A DNA stretch of 64,000 nucleotides from Plasmodium relictum (lineage: Eukaryota; Apicomplexa; Aconoidasida; Haemosporida; Plasmodiidae): assembly GCF_900005765.1 (NCBI RefSeq), contig NC_041690.1, forward strand, positions 1,426,001-1,490,000. The letters are read 5' to 3'. Position numbers and translations under genes: made by a program. Positions 9,601 through 18,700 of the stretch are shown here, one piece after another. Under the pieces are notes generated by a model. That model had not been told where the DNA came from and did not search any database. It saw only the letters and a list, made by a program, of their open reading frames with translations. Each line of letters opens with the position of its first letter. Position 1 is the stretch's first letter.

Positions 9601-12491
9601 AATTTTTCATTTTTATCTTCTTTACTAATGGTATCTTTGCTTTTTATTTTTTTGGAATCGTCACTTTTATTTTGATCTATTTTATTATTTAATTCGTCAT
9701 TTTTATTGGGAATTCCTGATGATATATCATGTGAAATACATTTGTTTTTTTCATCATTTATATCTTCATTTTTAACTTCATTTAACTTATTTAAATCTAT
9801 ACATTTATCATTTTCTTTAACGGAATTTTTTTTTATTTCTCTTACTTCTAGATTAGTTTCTTTGGTTAAATTACTATTATAGCATTGACTTTTTTCTTGC
9901 TCTCTTTCTGTATTATTCATATTATTACTGATGCCATTTATATTATCACAATAACTACTCACATTGTTTTCATTATCATTAATATTTTTTATATTGTTTG
10001 CATTATTATTATTTTTATCGTTACTTTCTTTTTCTAAATCTACTTCATTAATAATAGAAGTTTTTTCCTCGTATGATAAACTAGAACAATTCATTATATT
10101 TTTTTTTTGATTGGTTGCAAGTGGATCAATGGTAGAATTTATTTTGTCAATTTTTGTGAAAGATTCTTGTGTTTCAATTATTTTAACTTTAATTAGTTCA
10201 TCAATAGATTTATTTTTTAATGTATTAAATATATTTGCAGACTTTTTTAATATTTCTTTTCTTAGTTTTTTTTTACGCATTCTATTTTTTTTCTTTTTAA
10301 TATATTGAACTTTAATGTACTCTTTTAAATGTTCAAATAATAATAAAGAACAAAAACTAATTTGTTCATCATCCTTAATTGATGTCAGAAAATTTAAAGA
10401 GTATAATTTATTCATGTTACTTTTTTTTAAATCGTCGTTTTTTGATAAATTCTCCGTAAATTCATCACTTTTAGAAAAAATTTTATTTTTTTCATTTTCA
10501 ATTTCTTGACTTTCCTTTTTATTTTTATTTAAAAAGCATTTACTATCCTCTTTATTTACTTTTTCAGTAATTTCCTTTGTTGCACTTTTATGTATAACAA
10601 CACTTTTTATTTTATGTTTTTTTTTTTTATCTTCCATTTCCTTATGATTTTTATTTTTAAGTAAAATAAAACTTTTATTTAATTTGGAATTTAATACATT
10701 ACCATAACTATTTGAATATATATCACTTTTAAAATCACTAATTAATTGGCTATTATATCCTGAAGTTTCAGATACTATATTATTTAATTCATTCAAAAAG
10801 AAACTATTTTTATTGTCGTTACAAATTTTATAGGGACTTGATATATATAAAATGCTTTTGATCATTTTAAAAATTACTTCATTTATAATGGTAGTATTTT
10901 GAATAAAATTTATGCACAATTCCAATATTGACTGAATGAAATTCTCTAATAAATCAGATGCATATAAATTAATATCATAATTATAATATAATTCAAATAG
11001 AACATTTTCTGTGCAGAAATGAGATATAGTTAATAAGGCTGTTTCAGTTATATTTTTTTGTGAATTTTTTTTTAGTATGCTTAATAAAATATTCATATAA
11101 ATTTCATTATAAATAAAAAAATTCTTTTTGTATAAAATGAAAATATTTACATAAAGTCTCATTGATTTGCAAATTAGTATATATGAGGAAGAGCTAATGT
11201 GAATAAACAAACATCTTATTATGTTAGTTAATATATCCAAATTTTTGTTTACTAATGAACACCCACATATTTCTAACAAAATATTTAATAACCTAAATGA
11301 TAATATATTAATACTTTCCATATTTTCATTAGAAATTTCATTTTCAAATAAATCTTTATATAAATCTATATATTCTTTTTTTTTCAGTATATCAAAAATA
11401 AATTTATTTTTATTACTACTTATTAATATTAAAACTATAATCAATAAATCATTTATAGAGTCATCATCTAAGTTATTCATAAAATTATTTATAATTACAT
11501 AAAAAGCATTTACTAATAGAGATTCGCAATTTCCTTTAAATAATAAAGAGTATTTATTGTTCTTATATATTTTAAAAATATAACAAATTATTTTTATTAT
11601 ATATTTTTTGTCTACCATTCTAATTGCATTGCATATTATATTGTTAAATAATATTATAGTTTCATATAATATAATTTCTTCGTGGCTAACATTATTATAA
11701 TTAATTGGTGCATTTAATAAGGTTTCTATACTAATATTAATAATATTATTTCCTTTATTTACCAAAAAATTTGAATTTTCTTCTTTTCTAGAATTATACT
11801 TTTTATTGAATTTATAATTTCTATTAAAAAAATGATACTTTTTTTTTTTATGTATTTTTTCATTTATCTTAAAATGTATTTCATTTTCACCATGTCTATC
11901 ATTTACATTAACTAAATTATTCTCATCAGAAAAAATGAAGTCGCTTTTATTTACACTTTCGCTTTGATTGTTGTTAATGTCTTCTTCATTACCTATAGAC
12001 ATATATGATATTTGTTTACTGTTTATGTTATCTTCATAATCCTTCTCATTAAAATTATTGCTATTATATTTTAAAATATGATATAGTGAATGTAAAGCAT
12101 TTAATTTTATTTTATAAAAAATGTTATTATTTCTTATTATATTTAAAAATGGTGCTATATAATAAATATCAAGTTTATTATTAAAATCATTTATATCTAT
12201 TTCTTCTTTCCCGCTATTATTTAAATTATTAATACTATTGTATAAAATAAATAATGCATCAATAATGCTAGAATCTAAATTTTTATTATATTCATGTTTC
12301 TTTATAATTGTTAAAACATTAATTATTTCATTTTTTATAATTGTAAAAATATTCAACTTTGCAAACTCATCATTATTAAATTCGTTGTTTATATAATCAA
12401 TACAAGAATTATGCCTATCATTATTGCATTCATTTAAACTATTAAAGCTTATACATCTATTAGTTTTCTTTTTATAATGATTATATTCCAT
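3675..12491 (-). CDS. SEC7: SEC7 domain protein, Arf guanine nucleotide exchange factor (BIG/Sec7p type)
   Basis: A single exon of 2938 residues. The start is firm: an in-frame TGA lies two codons before the ATG. The Sec7 domain spans about residues 1005-1320. It contains FKLPGEAQLIERILEHF with the catalytic glutamic finger (Glu of GEAQ, about residue 1077) and the Arf-contacting MLNTDLHNNQVKNKM (about 1250), followed by IKNNRGIN. The exchange reaction loads Arf with GTP at the Golgi, and the domain is the brefeldin A target. About 120 extra residues, largely Asn/Asp-rich, sit between the two halves of the Sec7 fold (after YSNPIYGDLD). Flanking helical regions fit the DCB/HUS and HDS regions of large Golgi GEFs, broken by Asn/Lys/Glu-rich linkers. 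The C-terminus is a charged hexapeptide repeat. From memory Plasmodium has a single Sec7 GEF, so this should be an essential gene. Confidence 0.95.
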   Translation of the reverse strand: MEYNHYKKKTNRCISFNSLNECNNDRHNSCIDYINNEFNNDEFAKLNIFTIIKNEIINVLTIIKKHEYNKNLDSSIIDALFILYNSINNLNNSGKEEIDINDFNNKLDIYYIAPFLNIIRNNNIFYKIKLNALHSLYHILKYNSNNFNEKDYEDNINSKQISYMSIGNEEDINNNQSESVNKSDFIFSDENNLVNVNDRHGENEIHFKINEKIHKKKKYHFFNRNYKFNKKYNSRKEENSNFLVNKGNNIINISIETLLNAPINYNNVSHEEIILYETIILFNNIICNAIRMVDKKYIIKIICYIFKIYKNNKYSLLFKGNCESLLVNAFYVIINNFMNNLDDDSINDLLIIVLILISSNKNKFIFDILKKKEYIDLYKDLFENEISNENMESINILSFRLLNILLEICGCSLVNKNLDILTNIIRCLFIHISSSSYILICKSMRLYVNIFILYKKNFFIYNEIYMNILLSILKKNSQKNITETALLTISHFCTENVLFELYYNYDINLYASDLLENFIQSILELCINFIQNTTIINEVIFKMIKSILYISSPYKICNDNKNSFFLNELNNIVSETSGYNSQLISDFKSDIYSNSYGNVLNSKLNKSFILLKNKNHKEMEDKKKKHKIKSVVIHKSATKEITEKVNKEDSKCFLNKNKKESQEIENEKNKIFSKSDEFTENLSKNDDLKKSNMNKLYSLNFLTSIKDDEQISFCSLLLFEHLKEYIKVQYIKKKKNRMRKKKLRKEILKKSANIFNTLKNKSIDELIKVKIIETQESFTKIDKINSTIDPLATNQKKNIMNCSSLSYEEKTSIINEVDLEKESNDKNNNNANNIKNINDNENNVSSYCDNINGISNNMNNTEREQEKSQCYNSNLTKETNLEVREIKKNSVKENDKCIDLNKLNEVKNEDINDEKNKCISHDISSGIPNKNDELNNKIDQNKSDDSKKIKSKDTISKEDKNEKLLKEEGDIKVEKDKKKDHAKEKDYSLLESNSSRNNSKWSNISNTQKKLIEDEYFLRSMTKFLRYNPFLDKEFIGEYISHRKNINILKHYVRLFDFCNLSLLSSLRLFLHYFKLPGEAQLIERILEHFSLCFFYSNPIYGDLDSVYKNENNKIVCLLKEEELSNIKRYILIDYLNDNTNDNNNDKTITHTNSNNNDDTNTDKDNNMNHCVDTYKNRCECDNSEDNFEYNIQKKINLKKNVDIKDYVHRNVYYISKKIQSMNEEEIKKKYVIVENSDVIFILTYSIIMLNTDLHNNQVKNKMKLEEFIKNNRGINNGKNIDRIYLENLYNCILNEEIKLFSNTQNSYTNDDQYWRLLEKKKKQYKKYHSIKERDAHFYKYDINKLIVRNNFLQIFFEIFRRTNDYNLTENCLCIFKMFINNLAFYNDLTNVNKLCYIFKYINFNLTQKSQLLLYLFFYFVKKCHNLFRDCWFIYINTIFKLVSIDLIPIFFYLHIYINNNQFNNDKDFLNGNYNKGNSLETYNINKSITEIYQHPFLVFKKNVKKLNKSKWIDEFSNIFFSKNNSNENNNLSIIFKENYSEKIEEDKKRKKKREEKQDHLNKENEKMNTQNNTKFKKLEDNGEDHDDDIEEDELNYIYVNIKVDPKNVDNSIIIDNINIYKRLKLDIYNFFTFNDFYNNMITNLNISSFVHLIKFLIIKCSINKENETNILNLGNKAELNNPSSKSQMASNSYLNNDKYNVAYNMHDHINDCNPVLVNSESSFDLFCCKKAKTFATQILFQVICFKINYTYVLYNILCKLNLKYTRKNNLRNMENNNPLFEKSHEDFSDIMNTEKYSDQSAQERNKTKEVKLNTKKEKKEEKKRNNFDLSLNNIYDTDNSSNSSLSDSVLSDVSNDSFIIKENETSKKELYLYLNEGDEKEQENQENQEETKNCKNCCEFNKVYAYADYGDDDEDEEDEEEKDKEQGEDEVTTDNNSEGRMEYCEKANLNHNKFLNGKINKNICMDERKEFLIDKIKIDLYMKTYIMHLKIIAITFEHFFKLLNNFLIINYNDDNIFTNIYNSVFKDYKMKNLKIKTEKDISNDDRYRIYDKNFEEIDKILNYKDEKIDITDIENKLFLVRSSSDDTEEWLFIEQLIMSIMNFSYICFNIYKDNKNKISKRKLNKMNYNNSFSKKYLQIKKKNKKFFFLCGIYLIYILQFLKKNILYRFIDKIIYVLEKISKNIYVNSCIINIYLHMLQLIMPNNILCKNTNNTNISLNDKDIYIYIEKATIYTESINNIINNNNVLLKLNNFNIENIILSLLPYLLFFNNKKEEINAHIASINSECLHIISNIYYKSIYMYMNNSKKNKINKNTIMNYENNDKTNVYRKNEDLVFDKIIELKKMYIFLLTCFVLSLACSFSSKKTRSEAYIKLQQFLFNENYIFKKVNKNEINNNNQNEKSGLDEKYVYKDEKLIDLISNFIILPLITYNYYFPFICKNMYVEEYNYNKEQKSKKENEANYSENNSINCLISKNNYCKEALLNFNLYNKKKDNDLSDNVLKNDEYENCGCIINYKNIETIDQDSNKLNNLFNYANDYYIHTVLHKQYNYYFSYLFAKKMLSYDNVCYRKSMSISFVSHIILSFLYSLLNCSGDMCDNNNDNSNINNRNIYNNDKHKSTEIEKEDNDSVLNDQIKNNHVNDENEEENDINLYELLCLNNEGTYNRIVTKTKCESNCIYYFLKHFYHALLTIKEEAKKILNIYKETFIENIKNIIYVSSSYAYSLKDHRINCFSHIKNGLFFLNEEEKNHLKSYNKQNMGKKRNSEGFDFENDVFKNILKLQANVRISISIVYYILYSDNSQNNQFKIIFEELLNVLLTKYNDNPDDLDEVNHCIKKKEVITEKKSTEQSSIQNEIIRDKENINMEQEEINKDNKSEENKKNKESKKNEEHKRDKEGKKNKENKKGKESKKDKENKKDKEHKKEKESKKDNDKEKNKN
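3678..3866 (-). repeat. Lys/Glu hexapeptide repeat at SEC7 C-terminus
   Basis: About nine imperfect units of the form [D/N]KExKK (for example DKEGKK, NKENKK, GKESKK, DKENKK, DKEHKK) make up the last 60 or so residues of SEC7. The period is 18 nt. The antisense strand is open in several frames here only because of this repeat. Confidence 0.85.
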
Positions 12492-13877
12492 TTTTCATAA
12501 AAAAATGTATTTATTTTACATTTCCGTAAAGTATTATTTTTTTTTTTTTAATATGGAATAATAATAATATAAGGTAATATTATATGTGAAATAATATGAT
12601 TTATACTTATATATATACGATTTTTTTTTTTTTTTTTTTAATTTTGATGTATTTGGTTTTTAATTTAACATTTCACTACTTAGTGTATTTTTTTATTTTA
12701 ATTTTTTTTGTTTATTTTTTCTTTTTCCTCTATTTTTTTTTTTTTATTTTTTAGTTTATACAATTTTATAAAATAGTTTAAACGTATCAATTTTTTTTTT
12801 TTTTTTTGCGTTTACAGTTATACACACTTATTTTTATGTATAATATTTCCTTTTAGAATTTAATTCATTATCTAATTATTATTTTAAAAATTTTATTTTA
12901 TTTACATTCTAAATTAAAAATCATAATATTATAGAAAAAAAAATATAACTAAAATGGTATGCTTATGCAAAATAAAATTATTTTAAAAAAGTTACATTTT
13001 TAAATACTACTACAAAAATACAAAAAAAAAATTATTCTTTAATAATTTGCAACATTAAAAAAAAAAAAAAAAAGTATAATAGAAAGTGAAAAGATATAGA
13101 AGGTATAAAATAAAAGAAAAGGAATAAATTTTATAGATAAATATATTAAATTAAAAATTATATATTATTATTTGATTTATTTTATGTCAATTATAATAAA
13201 AATAAAGAAAAATAAAAATTATTCTTACAAAAATTTTTTTTTTTTTTTTTGAATAATTGTAAAATTTTTTTTTTTTAAATTATTGAGAAAAAAAAAAGTC
13301 TATCTTATTGTACAAAGAGAAATTAAAAAAAATATTTATTCTAAAAAAAATGAATTCATTTCAATAAATTTATGTTTCTACACAATTTTAAGTCGAATTG
13401 CACCAGCGATTTTAAGTTTTTCTGGCATCGCATAAGATAATAAAAATAACATACTTTTAAAATAATTTTGATAGAAAACATTATTTCTCATTTTTGAAGA
13501 TTGTAATATTCTTCTTTATTTATTTTATAAATAAAGTGTTTGTAAAAAAAAAAAAATTATATATATTTAGCTTTATTAAAAATTATAAAATATTAAAAAT
13601 AATAGATGATAAATTCCTATAGTAAAAAGAGACTTTAAGTAATAATAAACCTTTTTACTAACACATTAATTTATTATATATATTTATAAATGGAATATCC
13701 AAAAAAAGTTATTCTATTGTAAAATTAAAATAAATATTTAATGTGTTTTTTCTTTTAATATAGAATATTTATTAAATAATGTATATAATTTTTTGCAAAT
13801 AATAAAAGTGCTTAAAAAAAAAAATTTATACTACAAAATTTGCCAAAAAATATATAAATAAATATGTCTGAATAAAA
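12492..13877. other. Divergent promoter region, SEC7/EF-Ts
   Basis: About 1.4 kb between the divergent SEC7 and EF-Ts starts, mostly poly(A), poly(T) and TA-rich DNA. The exception is a compact GC-rich island at 13391-13430, listed separately. No gene longer than about 25 codons is visible. Confidence 0.6.
13356..13440. other. GC-rich island with antisense mini-ORFs (candidate ncRNA or micropeptide)
   Basis: By count, 17 of 40 bases at 13391-13430 are G or C, in DNA that is otherwise about 10% GC. A plus-strand ORF of 22 codons (13372-13440) and a minus-strand ORF of 25 codons (13433-13356) overlap across it. Short inverted repeats are present (CCAG/CTGG and GCGAT/ATCGC), so a hairpin is possible on either strand. 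It lies about 440 bases before the EF-Ts ATG and 870 before the SEC7 ATG. I do not recognise a known snRNA or snoRNA and see no box C/D pair. Confidence 0.35.
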
Positions 13878-15071
13878 ATGTTTTATGCTAATAAAAATAA
13901 ATATTATTTGAGTACTTTAACAAAACTTTTTTTTAGTACATCTCAATCTATATTATCAAATGATAATTTAAAAAAAATTAAGGAATTTCGCAAATTAACA
14001 AATTTATCTCTTAGTATTTGTAAAAGTGTTTTAAATAAAAATAATTATGATATTGAGAATAGTATAAATTACATTTTTCAAAATTTTAGCACAAACTTCA
14101 AAAGTAAAAAAGATGAGTTAAAAGAAGGATATCAATGCTTGAAATTGAAGAATAATAAAATAGGATTAATTGAATTGAATTGCTACAATGACTTAATTTC
14201 TGAGAACATATATTTTAAAGAATTATTAGTCAATTTATGTAACAACTTAATAGAAAGTGATACAAATAAAAAGGTAAATGAAACATATTGGGATAAGGAA
14301 ACCATTTCTCATTATCTTCATCTTTTTTATAAAGATAATAAAACAAATGTTGACAGAAGATTAGAAACTGTTAACGATATAAACATTTTCAAAAAAATTT
14401 ATTTTAATAGAAGCATTAATCAATTAATTAACTACACTTCTTTGATTTTAAATGACTATATATCTTTAAGGAAATATTTAGCACTTAATTTGGATAGTGT
14501 GCATAGTGAAAACACACATATAATAAAAAATTGTTATTACCATAAAGAAGTAAGAATAGAAGATTTTATTTTGTGTAAAGGATTTTCTATAGCATTTTTG
14601 TTTATTAAATCAAACATAAATATTTCGGAACAAACAAAATCTATTTTAAAAAAATTATCTTTTCTCATATGCTTAAATATATTAATATACAAATCTAAAT
14701 TATGCTCATTGTCAAATGGATTTAATATTTATGAATATTTTAAACCTTATTTCCTTAATTTTTCTTATACTAAAAATTTAGAATCAGAAGAAAGTGAAAA
14801 GACAAATAAATTATGTAAGGGGAAATTAAAAGAAATGGATGATAATAAAAAAAATATAGAAAATACTGATGACTTCTTACAAAAAAATGTTCAAGCACTT
14901 CATATATTAAGTGATTATTTAGAAAAAGAAAATTATAAAAAATTAAACTTTTTTATAAAGGAAAATATAACATTTGTTGAGTTAATTACATTATTAGAAA
15001 AAGAATTGAATATAAAGATTTATGTTAAAATAATTTATTCCTTACTTAATGAAGATATCGTTATTTTATAG
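13878..15071 (+). CDS. Elongation factor Ts, organellar (probably mitochondrial)
   Basis: A single exon of 397 residues; TGA occurs in frame three codons before the ATG. Residues 1-25 (MFYANKNKYYLSTLTKLFFS) are basic, aromatic and free of acidic residues, as in a mitochondrial presequence. Residues about 30-70 form the UBA-like N-terminal domain of EF-Ts (IKEFRKLTNLSLSICKSVL, then NNYDIENSINYIF). The core follows with KLKNNKIGLIELNCYNDLIS and FKELLVNL, matching the family's VLVEVNCETDFVARN...FKELV block. EF-Ts recycles EF-Tu-GDP in organelle translation. The TDF motif that inserts into EF-Tu reads NDL here, and the protein is longer than bacterial EF-Ts (about 280) because of an insert after residue 290. 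From memory Plasmodium has another, apicoplast EF-Ts, so the mitochondrial assignment is likely but inferred. Confidence 0.82.
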   Translation: MFYANKNKYYLSTLTKLFFSTSQSILSNDNLKKIKEFRKLTNLSLSICKSVLNKNNYDIENSINYIFQNFSTNFKSKKDELKEGYQCLKLKNNKIGLIELNCYNDLISENIYFKELLVNLCNNLIESDTNKKVNETYWDKETISHYLHLFYKDNKTNVDRRLETVNDINIFKKIYFNRSINQLINYTSLILNDYISLRKYLALNLDSVHSENTHIIKNCYYHKEVRIEDFILCKGFSIAFLFIKSNINISEQTKSILKKLSFLICLNILIYKSKLCSLSNGFNIYEYFKPYFLNFSYTKNLESEESEKTNKLCKGKLKEMDDNKKNIENTDDFLQKNVQALHILSDYLEKENYKKLNFFIKENITFVELITLLEKELNIKIYVKIIYSLLNEDIVIL

Positions 15072-15738
15072 ATGTATCATTTCTTTTTACTAAAATTTAT
15101 GACAACAAGAAATGTATAATTTTCTAGTGTTAATATTTTAATGTTAATCTGATATTTTTATTAAAATTTTTTTTATATTCTCAAAATTAAAAGAAAATAT
15201 TTTATCTTAAATAATATTTTCTAACAAATTAATTAAAATTTTAAAATATCATAATAATAAAAGCATAAATATAAGAATTTTTTTTTTTTTTTTTAAAGCA
15301 AAAACTATATTATTACAAGAAAAAAGAAAAAACTTAAATAGTAATAATTATAAAATAAAAAAAAAAAAAGAAAAAAGAAAAAGAAAGAATAAGAAAATAA
15401 ATAAAAGAATTTAAAGGTACTTAAAAAATTACAAAAAAATTCTCACTCTATATATGTAAATATTAAAATTATAAAAATTTTCTTAAATTGTACAAAATAT
15501 TAAAATTCTATAAAAATTTTAAATACTTAAATTTTTATTTTTTTTTAAATTATTTAAATTAATATTATTTTTTTAAATCGTTAGTATAACTATAATTAAG
15601 CTTTGATAATTATAATTTTTTTACGAAGTTTAAATCTTCCTTGACGGAATTTACATTTAATGAATTAATATATGATTCATTTTTAGTTTTCAAAATGTCA
15701 CTTTTTAATTAACCTTTTATATAAATTTATCCATGTAA
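15072..15738. other. Convergent 3' intergenic region
   Basis: About 670 bases between the EF-Ts stop and the stop of the minus-strand unknown gene. AT-rich, with poly(T) and poly(A) tracts (15280-15295, 15358-15370). Nothing coding or structured is seen. Confidence 0.6.
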
Positions 15739-18700
15739 TCAATAATATAAAGAATCTTTTTCTCTTTGAGAAATAAATAAATTATTTAAGTAAGCATTAT
15801 TAAAACAATTATTTGTGTCAATTGAATTTTCTGATATGTTTATGCCTTTATTCATTAAAAAAGAATCATAAAAGCTATTTTTTTTTTTATACAAAAAGTT
15901 ATTAAATTCCTTACTATTTGAATTATTCCTACTTAATAATTTTTTTAAAAAATTATTTTTTATATTTAAATTGGATTCTTCTTTATTTTCAAAATTAATA
16001 AAGTCGTTTTGAATAAATGCATATGGATTTTCCTTTTTTTCATAATCATTATTACATTCTTTATCTTTAAAGTAATCAAAATTACTGCAATATTGTTTGA
16101 ACAAATTATTATTTATGTTTAATCTTTTTTCATTTTCCTTTCTCATCACTTCATATATCATTTCCTTTTCCTTTTCTAATTCTATTTTTTTTTTATCTTC
16201 TATTTCATTGTCTAATTCTTTCTTTTTTATAATAATTTTTTCATCTTTTTCAAATTCTTTATCTTGTTTATTTTCAAATTTTGTTTTATGTGTAATGCTT
16301 ATTTGATCACTCTCTTTTATTTTATTTTTTTCTATCTCACCCTCTAATGTATTATTATTTGGATATTTTGTGTTCATTACTCCAATGTTCGTTCCATATG
16401 TTTTGCTTAAATTTTTATAGCATTCATCACTGTCATTTCTATTAGAATTTTTCTCATAGTTATAATCACTATTATTAGTACAGTTCATGTAATTACTATT
16501 ATAATATATGTGATCATTATCATTGTATTTTAATAAATCATTTTTTGCTTTTTTTTTGTTTAATAGGTTAACATTAAGAGAAAAGTTTTTACTCATTTTT
16601 TTAAAATTATATTTAGATTTATTGTTAAATGTAAAATTTTCGCTACTATACGATTTATTTTTAAAATTTATTTCGTTTTCTAAATTTAAGTAATCCCATT
16701 TTTTATTATAATAATCACAGCTTTTATTATTAAAAACAAAGTTCTTAACATTATAAGGATAATGGTAATTAATAATATCACTTTTTTCTTTGTTTTCAAC
16801 ATTGTTAAATGTAACTTCATTATTAAAAATGATACCTTTATTAGGAATATAATTACTAGTAGAGTATTTTTCTCCAAAATTTATTAAACTTGGAGATGTA
16901 CTACAATTACCAAAACTTTTTAATTTTTTATTCTCAAATGAATTTTGATTAGAAAATAAAAATTTCTTTTCTTCAGTATCATAATCCGAAATATAACCTA
17001 AGTCATTACAACTGTTATCCTTGTAAGATGAATCATTATATTGAAAAAAATTGAATTCTTTTTTGTTATTATGCATATTTTTATTAAACATTATATTTTG
17101 AATATAATCACACTGTAATTTATTTCTGCTACGTAAGTTAATGGAGAAACAATTAAAATTATCTAAATCAAAATTATTTTCAAAATATTTTATTTTATCT
17201 TTTGTATTATTATGCATTTTCATATTACCATCATTGGTTTGTTCTTTAGAATTTTTTTTTTTTATATTACCATTTTTTAATGTTATATTATCTTTATATT
17301 TATTTAGTATTTTTATTTTATACTTACAAATAGTGCACAAAAAATTTTCTTTTCTCATATTTAAGTTTTTTGATAAAGATAAAAAATCTTCACCACTATA
17401 ATTTTCTAATTTAAATAAATACTTTCCGCAATATATGCATTGTATATAATTGTTATTATCCATTATATGTATTTTCATCTTACGTAGTTTTTCTATAATT
17501 TTATCTAATTTTCCTATATTAATAATACTATCAGATAATTTTTTGAAAGTATTATTTTCAATTGAAGTATTCATTTCATCTAAATGTTCAAAGCTTTGTA
17601 GAAAATCTTCACTGCTATAATAATCATCATTAAAATTTTTTCTACTTATATAACTTAAATTATCTTTGTAACTTTGTTGAATATTTTCATCATCATATAT
17701 ATGATTTTGTTCATAATATTTGTCATTACAATTAAAAATTTTCTTAATTGATTCTCTTTCATTAAGCTTAGAATTTTCTTTATCACAATAAGTATTGCAA
17801 AAGTTGAATAATCTGATATTTATATTTTCATTTTCATTTTCATTTTCATTTTCATCAGATTTTAATTTTTTTAAATTATATCTCTTATTTTTTAGTGACT
17901 TTAAATAATTTTCATTTTTTTCATTTAAAGAATTAATGGAACTATTGAGCTCACTACACGCAAAATCCTTTTTTTTTAATTTATCATTTTTTTTTATAAA
18001 CAAATTATTTTTGTCTTTATCCTTAAAAATATTACACATATTTGTATTTGTATTATTAATTATATTATCTGATGTATTAATATCAAAACAGCAATTATAA
18101 TTTTCGTTTTTTATAAAATTTAAGAAATTCAATTTATTAAAATTTATTTTACAGTCATTAAAATTAATTGTTTCAGAAGATTCTAATCTATTGTTTTCAG
18201 TGTTTAAAAGAGAAGAATTTATATTATAAAATATTCTTTCATTATCTTGTAATACTTTTTCTTTACTTTTTCTCATATCATGAGATTCATTTTTATATGA
18301 ATCACTTATTTCTTTTTTTGCAATATTCCCTTTCGTATCTTTTTCAAAAGGTCCTATATTTCTAAATATAGCTTCTTCATACTTATCATTTACTTGAGTT
18401 GAAGGAAAATATATATTTTCATTAAAATCAGTAAAGTTTGTTCGTAAAAATGATGAATCAAAATTATTTTTGTTTTGAATTTTATTTAAGTCATAAATAT
18501 CATTATCCTTATTATTTAGTTTATTTTCTTGTTCTATAGACTTTATTAAGTTCACGTTTTCTATATTAAAATCATTATTATTTAAAAGAAAATTATCTTC
18601 AGATCCTTTTTGTGTTGCTTTATCATTTATATTATTAACCAATTTATTTAAAGTGAAATTTTTATTAGAATTATTTATAAAAATTTGATCATAAATTCTA

